21,669 nucleotides of DNA from JBMYYR01 sp965243605 (GTDB taxonomy: Bacteria > Bacteroidota > Bacteroidia > Flavobacteriales > CAJXXR01), in NCBI GenBank assembly GCA_965243605.1, contig CBDEVQ010000002.1, forward strand, positions 1 through 21,669, written 5' to 3'. The notes under the pieces are model-generated. The model saw only the letters and a list, made by a program, of their open reading frames with translations, searched no databases and was not told the DNA's origin. Both the position numbers and the translations under genes were made by a program. Every line of letters begins with the position of its first letter. Position 1 is the first letter of the stretch. Below are positions 16,340-21,669 of this stretch, one piece after another.

Positions 16340-16369
16340 AAAGGCAGATTATCGAAATAATCTGCCTTT
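16340..16369 (-). terminator. Hairpin terminator of the E1 gene
   Basis: A 12-bp stem (AAAGGCAGATTA / TAATCTGCCTTT) with loop TCGAAA lies 17 bp past the E1 stop codon. On the minus strand it is followed by a run of seven or more T, a classic intrinsic terminator. Confidence 0.9.
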
Positions 16370-16385
16370 AAACGTTTTGTATTGT

Positions 16386-18786
16386 TTAGTAAATTGATGG
16401 GTATTTAGCTGCATTAGCTTCATGCATAATTTCATATAAACAATCAAAAATATCATCTACACTTGGCTTAGAGAAATAATCACCATCTGTTCCATAAGCA
16501 GGACGGTGTTCTTTAGCTGCAAGCGTTACAGGTTCAGAATCTAAATGGTAATATCCACCTTGTTCCTCAAGTACTTTTTGCATCATAAATGCTGTTGCAC
16601 CACCAGGAACATCTTCATCTAAGAATAATACTCTATTGGTTTTCTTTAACGATTCTACAATGTCGTGGTCTAAATCGAAAGGCAGTAGTGATTGAACATC
16701 AATAATTTCAATAGAAATCCCTACTTTTTCCAATTCAGCAGCTGCTTCCATGGCTGGTCTTAAAATAGATCCGTATGATACTATTGTAATATCACTACCT
16801 TCTCTAATAACCTCAACCTTACCAACTGGAGTTGTAAATTCTCCAAGATTAGTTGGCATTGTTTCTTTTAAACGGTACCCATTTAAACATTCAATGATTA
16901 ATGCAGGTTCATCTGATTTTAACATGGTATTGTAAAATCCAGCTGCTTTAGTCATATCTCTTGGTACTAAAACATTAATTCCTCTTAACGAATTAATAAT
17001 CATACCCATTGGAGATCCAGAATGCCAAACTCCTTCTAAACGGTGCCCTCTTGTACGAATAATTAATGGCGCTTTTTGACCATTCATTGTACGGTAACGT
17101 AAAGTAGCTAAATCGTCACTCATGATTTGAATAGCATACAATAAATAATCTAAATATTGTATTTCAGCTATTGGTCGTAAACCACGCATAGCCATTCCAA
17201 TACCTTGTCCTAATATTGTTGCTTCACGAATTCCTGTATCTGCAACTCTTAATACACCGTGTTTAGCTTGAAGTCCTTCTAATCCTTGGTTTACATCTCC
17301 AATATTTCCAGCATCTTCACCAAAAACTAAAACACGTTTATCGTTAGCTAAAATGGTGTCAAAATTATCTTTTAAGATAACACGTGCATCTACACGCTTG
17401 GCATCATCAGAATACGCTGGATTAACTTCTTCAATAGCTGTTGCACTTTCATTCCCTTCAGAATGTAAGAAACTTGAATATCTAAAGTAGTTATTCTCTG
17501 TTTCTAGAGCTAACCATTTCTTTAAATTCTTTATCTCTTGAGTATCTTCATTTCTTACAATACGAAGTATTGCTTTAATTGATTCGAAAATTAATTTACG
17601 GATAGGTTCTCTATCTTTTTCTAATTTTGTTACAATTGGAAGAATAAATACTTTGTTTGGGCTTTTTTCAGCTACTTCTTTTAATAATTGAACGGCTTCT
17701 GCCTGCTCTACTTTAATATCTTCTAAATATGCATCCCAAGCTGCTCTTTTTGCTTCTTTTACATGAGCAACGGCCTCTTTTTCTATGGCAAGAAGTTCTT
17801 CTTCTTCCGCTAATTCAATATCTAGAATGAATTTTCTCATTTGAAGTACACAATCGAAATCTGCTTCCCACTGTAAGCGTTCTGCCGACTTGTAACGTTC
17901 ATGAGAACCAGACGTTGAATGCCCTTGAGGCTGAGTCCACTTCTTTTACATGTACTAATACTGGTACGTGTTCTTCTCTTGCTACTTTTTCTGCTTTTTC
18001 ATAAGCTTCTACAAGTTCAAGATAATTCCAACCGCGTGCAGTAATTATTTCAAATCCTTGCTCTGTTTCACTTCTTTGAAAACCAGCTAATATTTTTGAG
18101 ATATCCTCTTTTGTTGTTTGGAATTTTGCTGGCACTGAAATTCCGTAACCATCATCCCAAACAGACATTACCATTGGTACTTGCATTACTCCTGCCGCAT
18201 TAATAGCTTCAAAGAATAACCCTTCTGATGTACTTGCATTTCCTATTGTACCAAATGCAATTTCATTCCCTTCATTAGAGAAATGATTATCTACATCTGC
18301 TTCAGGATATGTTCTATAATATTGTGATGCTTGAGCTAGACCTAATAATCTAGGCATTTGCCCAGCTGTTGGACTAATATCAGAAGATGAATTTTTTTGG
18401 TTCATTAAATTTTTCCAATTCCCATTCTCGTCTAAAGATCGTGAACCGAAATGTCCATTCATCATACGTCCTCCAGATGCAGGTTCATGCTCTATACTTG
18501 TATGCGCGTATAATTGTGCGAAAAATGTTTGAACAGTTAATTGATCAATGGCCATCATTAAAGTTTGATCTCTATAATATCCAGATCTAAAATCACCATT
18601 TTTAAAAACTTTAGATAAAGCGAGTTGTGCTAACTCTTTACCATCTCCAAAAATTCCAAACTTAGCTTTACCTGTAAGTACTTCTTTTCTTCCTAAAAGA
18701 GAAGTTTCTCTACTTGTAACTACCAATTTATAATCGTCTAGTATTTTTTTCTTAGCAATTTCCATCCTTCCTAAATCCATAGTCAA
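16386..18786 (-). CDS. Alpha-ketoacid dehydrogenase E1, fused alpha+beta subunits (one frameshift as read)
   Basis: A thiamine-diphosphate enzyme that decarboxylates 2-oxo acids for a lipoamide-linked complex. The alpha part (18786 down to about 17940) has GIFGDGK, RDQT (72-75), SSSDISPTAGQMPRLLGLA and the ThDP-binding stretch GTIGNASTSEG...WDDGYGIS (180-217). The beta part has GEDAG (about 489-493 of the joined protein), YLDYLLYAIQ, RTRGHRLEGVWHSGSP and the C-terminal transketolase domain. As read, the frame breaks at GTGGACT (17937-17938). Removing one G gives EVTQPQGHSTSGSHERYKSAERLQWE, the normal linker, and an uninterrupted protein of about 799 aa, the usual length of flavobacterial fused E1. 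Without correction the pieces are 17899-18786 and 16386-17840. It has its own promoter and terminator. Whether the substrate is pyruvate or branched-chain oxo acids is not decided here. Confidence 0.88.
17937..17938 (-). other. Frameshift site in E1 gene (extra C/G)
   Basis: Plus-strand CC should be a single C. With one base removed the alpha frame continues into the beta frame with family-typical sequence on both sides. The likely cause is a sequence error. Confidence 0.85.
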
Positions 18787-18810
18787 TATTTTTCTTCTTT
18801 CTAATTCCTA

Positions 18811-18841
18811 CAAAAGTAATAAAACCTATGTCCTAAACAAA
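18811..18841 (-). promoter_or_regulatory. Consensus Bacteroidota promoter of the E1 gene
   Basis: On the minus strand TTTG (18838-18841) is followed after exactly 19 bp by TACTTTTG (18811-18818), fitting TTTG-N19-TAnnTTTG. The start codon at 18786 lies about 25 bp downstream, giving a short leader. Confidence 0.8.
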
Positions 18842-18877
18842 AAAAAATGTCACTACGTTTTCGTAGTGACATTTTTT
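18842..18877 (-). terminator. Hairpin terminator of the Omp28-like gene
   Basis: A perfect 16-bp stem (AAAAAATGTCACTACG / CGTAGTGACATTTTTT) with loop TTTT lies 24 bp past the stop at 18901 and directly abuts the E1 promoter. On the minus strand a T-run follows. Confidence 0.92.
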
Positions 18878-18900
18878 AAAATCTTTGTAGTCTCTGTTGA

Positions 18901-20632
18901 TTATTGTACAATTAGTTTTGCATGACTAAATTTTCCTTCGTATTCAACATTTAAACTATATATACCTGGTGGTAGACCATGATCTACTACAATTCCGTTC
19001 TTACCTCCTTGACCATCAACAACATGAATAACAACTACTTTTCCAAGAACATCTGTAATTGAATATTCAATTGCTCCTGTAGATTGCATTCCTAATTCAA
19101 TTTCAAATGAACTATTTGTTGGGTTCGGGAATATTTTAATTTTATTTAATTCTATTTCAGAAGTTCCAACTGTAGATTGGTTTATAGAGAAAAATTGCCC
19201 TACTTGAGTACCAAATGTTGTTTCTTGCTTAACGAATGTTCCACTCATGAATTTAAAATAACCTGGAGGGTAGTATGTTCCAACCTCGTCTTGACCTCCT
19301 GCTAATCCATTACCTCCAGCATCTTTAATCTGGAATTGGTAACATTTATCATCTACAAGATCAAAACTTTCGCTAATTACATCTATTGTTCCATCTTCAT
19401 AAGGACCTCCATTATAATAAACAGCTCCGTCCTCATCAATTAATCTCCATTCTGTTTTCACTACCAAAAACCATCAAGTTTTAATAATAAGTGAGAATTT
19501 GCATTCAAGTATTCAGTTTGACCAAACTCAAGTTCAATTAAGTTATTGTCTGCATCTCCGTCTTGCCCTTGGTTATTCGTATTTGTAATTTCAGCAACAA
19601 ATGTATTCGTTGCAAAATTTCCGAATGGTACAGCTGGTAACACAACATCTTCAACTTCTAAAGAAGATAAATTTCCAGACCAATTATGAACATAAGATAT
19701 TCCATTAACTGTATATGTAATTTCAACATCTGTTAAATTAGATGTACCAAAATTCATTAATTCAATTACAGGCTCTATATCTGCTCCACAAATAGAAATT
19801 CCGTTATCTGCAATAGAAGGATTAATTTCGTGGTGAAGGTATGGTTCTATTTCGGCACGTGTAGCATTCGCAACATCTTGTGTACCTTCTGTAATAAATA
19901 CAATTAATTCCATGTCTTCTGGAATTACAGTTTACTGGTCCATAAGATGCTGGAATTTGCATTTCATATGACTTTTCAATAAATGCACCATTTGCAGCCG
20001 TTGGAAGGATTTCTCCCCATTGTCCTGTAATAAGTTCTCTAAGCATATGATTATGCTCATAGTTATCACCCATTTCACCTCCACTTTGTGGTCCTAAAAC
20101 ATGGTTTTGTACTAATGCAACATTTAAACGTTGGTCACCAATTGGTACACCTGTATAATATGCTTCAATATCAATATAGAACTTATTATTGATATCATCG
20201 TATTTTAATTTACTAGCTATATTCACATAAGCAGGCTTATTAATTTCTAATCCAACTGCATTACCCCAATTCGATCTTCCTACTGCTGTTCCACCTGGAT
20301 TTTGTTGCCAAGCCGCATATTCAAAACGGTTTACACTTCCTGCTGGATATCCAGTTGCTTTTGCTTGTGTAGCTATTGAGTCACTAAATTCTGCAGTAAA
20401 ATTTGGAGTAGCTGCTCCAAAAGTATGATGTGCAAAAACAATAAGGTCATCTCCATGTTGATCATGAAGATTATTGATAATTTCGTCTCCATCAGGACAG
20501 AACCCACAATTAACCCCTGTAAATTTTCTCTAATAAGGGTTTCTTTAATTCTGGTGTTGTACCAACAAAAGTTTGTGCTTGAAGTGAGGCTGCACCTGCG
20601 AAAAGTAAAAAATAATAAAACGTTTTTTTCAT
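18901..20632 (-). CDS. Omp28-related thioredoxin-like protein with T9SS sorting domain (four frameshifts as read)
   Basis: The ATG at 20630-20632 starts a signal peptide (MKKTFYYFLLF... LQA-Q). Read literally, it stops after 40 codons. Removing four single extra bases (at 20524-20527, 19923-19924, 19466-19470 and 19455-19458) yields 575 aa with no stop. KPLLEKFTGVNCGFCPDGDEI (about 31-51) is a thioredoxin-like entry strand with a CGFC motif at 42-45, typical of Omp28-related outer-membrane proteins. A CARDB-like segment follows (IELMNFGTSNLTDVEITYTV). Next is a TEWRLIDEDGAVYYNGGPYEDG module, then a T9SS type A sorting domain (IFPNPTNSSFEIEL to LIVQ). The open pieces seen without correction are 19822-20226, 19461-19913 and 18901-19467. 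The protein is probably exported and surface-attached; redox activity is possible but unproven. A real pseudogene cannot be excluded. Confidence 0.82.
19455..19470 (-). other. Two adjacent frameshift sites in Omp28-like gene
   Basis: Plus-strand T-run 19455-19458 and A-run 19466-19470 each appear one base too long. Removing one from each gives KLDGFGSETEWRLIDEDG, a familiar flavobacterial motif; as read the frame ends KLDGFW-stop. Confidence 0.75.
19923..19924 (-). other. Frameshift site in Omp28-like gene
   Basis: Minus-strand AATTCCAGAA should be AATCCAGAA. Removing one T joins QIPASYGPVNCN to PEDMELIVFITEG in one frame. Confidence 0.85.
20524..20527 (-). other. Frameshift site near the start of the Omp28-like gene
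   Basis: Minus-strand GAGAAAATTT should be GAGAAATTT. Removing one A turns LLEKIYRG-stop into LLEKFTGVNCGFCPDG, the expected family motif. Confidence 0.88.
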
Positions 20633-20691
20633 AGTACGAAGATTTAGGTATGCAAATTTGACAGCAATTTAATGTAAATTAAACACTTATC

Positions 20692-20699
20692 CAAATGTA
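20692..20699 (-). promoter_or_regulatory. Candidate -7 promoter element of the Omp28-like gene
   Basis: On the minus strand this reads TACATTTG, an exact TAnnTTTG match, about 60 nt upstream of the start codon. No TTTG was found at the usual -33 spacing. Confidence 0.45.
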
Positions 20700-20748
20700 A
20701 GCAAAAAATACCTTCGTATTCGCTTTGTTATATTTATAATTCTGAAAA

Positions 20749-21669
20749 TTAGATAGTTTGAGAAAACACCTGAGATTTAGGTTGTTTACGCTTCAATCTT
20801 AAATCCAAACACATACATATGTTTCTAATAAATGCATGTCCTTTTGTCCTTTATCTTTATTTCTTTATTGTTAACCGATACAAGTTCATCTTTAATTAAT
20901 TCACCCATGCGTTCAATAATCATGTCCCAATCTAAAATGGTTGTTTCTGTCCAAGTCGTTTTATTATGACACATTAAATTTAATATGTGCATTCTAATTT
21001 CTAAATCTTCTTTATTTAATAGGTGTCCTTTAACAACAGGAAACTTATTTTCTTCTAAAAGCTTGTAATAGGCCTCAACCGATTTTTCATTTTGAGCAAA
21101 TGCATTCCATGAATCAGAAATTGAAGAGACTCCTATTCCAATCATCACTTCAGTTTTAGAATCTGAATATCCCATAAAATTTCTATGCATTCTATCTTCT
21201 GAATATGCCAAGTACAATTCATCTTGAGGTAATGCAAAATGATCAATCCCTATTTCTTCATACCCTTCCTCTAATAGTTTTCGTCTTGCATATTCATACA
21301 ATGCTCGTTTTTCGTTATCTTTTGGGATATCACCATCCTTAAACCCACGTTGACCGTTTCCTTTAATCCAAGGTACATGTGCATAACTATATAAAGCGAT
21401 ACGTTCAGGTTTTAGAATTAATGTATTCTTAATGGTTAATTTAATACTTTCCATAGTTTGAAAAGATAAACCATATACCAAATCATGACAAATAGAATTA
21501 AAACCAACTTCGCGGGCTTTTTCAGTTACATATTCAACATGCTTGTAGGGCTGAATTCTATTTATTGCCTTTTGCACTTTAATATCATAATCTTGGACTC
21601 CAAAACTAATTCTAGAAAACCCTAAATCTGCCAAAGTCTTTAAATGTTCTTCGGTTGTATTATTAGGAT
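20749..21669 (-). CDS. hemN: Oxygen-independent coproporphyrinogen III dehydrogenase, C-terminal part (partial; one frameshift as read)
   Basis: A radical-SAM enzyme of haem biosynthesis that converts coproporphyrinogen III to protoporphyrinogen IX in the cytoplasm. About 305 codons are visible; the N-terminus, with the CxxxCxxC cluster motif, lies beyond the right edge. Recognisable HemN blocks are PNNTTEEHLKTLADLGF, SRISFGVQDYDIKVQKAINRIQP, CHDLVYGLSFQT, LYSYAHVPWIKGNGQRGF, GIDHFALP, HRNFMGYSDSKTEVMIGIGVSSISDSW. As read, the frame ends at 20825 (KDKRTCIY-stop). Removing one A from the run at 20842-20845 gives KDKGHAFIRNICMCLDLRLK and a stop at 20749-20751, matching the usual HemN C-terminus. 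It sits upstream of the Omp28-like gene on the same strand, but a candidate promoter between them suggests separate transcription. Confidence 0.93.
20842..20845 (-). other. Frameshift site in hemN (extra A/T)
   Basis: Minus-strand GACAAAAGGACAT should be GACAAAGGACAT. The correction restores the conserved C-terminal GHAFIRNICM...DLRL segment. Confidence 0.88.

Noticed and set aside
17930..20850. Programmed ribosomal frameshifting as the explanation of the broken frames
   Set aside because: Six sites with different contexts in three unrelated genes, all with one extra base in a run and no shared slippery signal, make a recoding mechanism implausible.

Overview
The window looks like a chromosomal segment of a Bacteroidota bacterium, most likely Flavobacteriales. 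It is AT-rich. Several secreted proteins end in type IX secretion (T9SS) type A sorting domains. Some promoters fit the Bacteroidota pattern TTTG-N19-TAnnTTTG. The gene families are typical of flavobacteria: a GLPGLI protein, a carboxypeptidase-regulatory/beta-barrel receptor, a fused alpha-ketoacid dehydrogenase E1, an Omp28-related protein and HemN. No tRNA, rRNA, CRISPR array, transposase or phage gene was seen.

Region A (1-9.7 kb, secretome cluster). A truncated VCBS/FG-GAP-like secreted protein at the left edge is a close paralogue of the complete one at 2226-3452. Between them lies a 499-aa protein joining RTX-like calcium repeats to a T9SS sorting domain. An 873-aa DUF4874/DUF4832-type protein follows, then two tandem 529-aa T9SS proteins. 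These two are about 96% identical, except for one segment (residues 31-100) that is only about 57% identical.

Region B (9.7-10.9 kb). An intergenic stretch carries two 115-bp direct repeats, each with a GC-rich hairpin end. A promoter-led gene for a small secreted beta-rich protein of unknown function follows, closed by a strong bidirectional hairpin terminator.

Region C (10.9-16.3 kb, minus strand). In transcription order: a LolE/FtsX-type permease, a small secreted basic protein, a GLPGLI protein, and an outer-membrane beta-barrel receptor whose start codon overlaps the GLPGLI stop.

Region D (16.4 kb to the end, minus strand). A fused E1 alpha+beta alpha-ketoacid dehydrogenase, an Omp28-related T9SS-sorted protein with a CxxC thioredoxin-like motif, and the C-terminal part of HemN. 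As read, all three are broken. Removing six single extra bases, each within a 2-5 base homopolymer between 17.9 and 20.85 kb, restores all three proteins with family-typical sequence. I infer a patch of sequence or assembly error rather than six real mutations. The reconstructed genes are reported as single features.

The most notable biology is the cluster of T9SS-exported surface proteins at the left, with paralogue pairs, locally diverged tandem copies and a T1SS-style repeat module on a T9SS cargo. Its function cannot be assigned from sequence alone.
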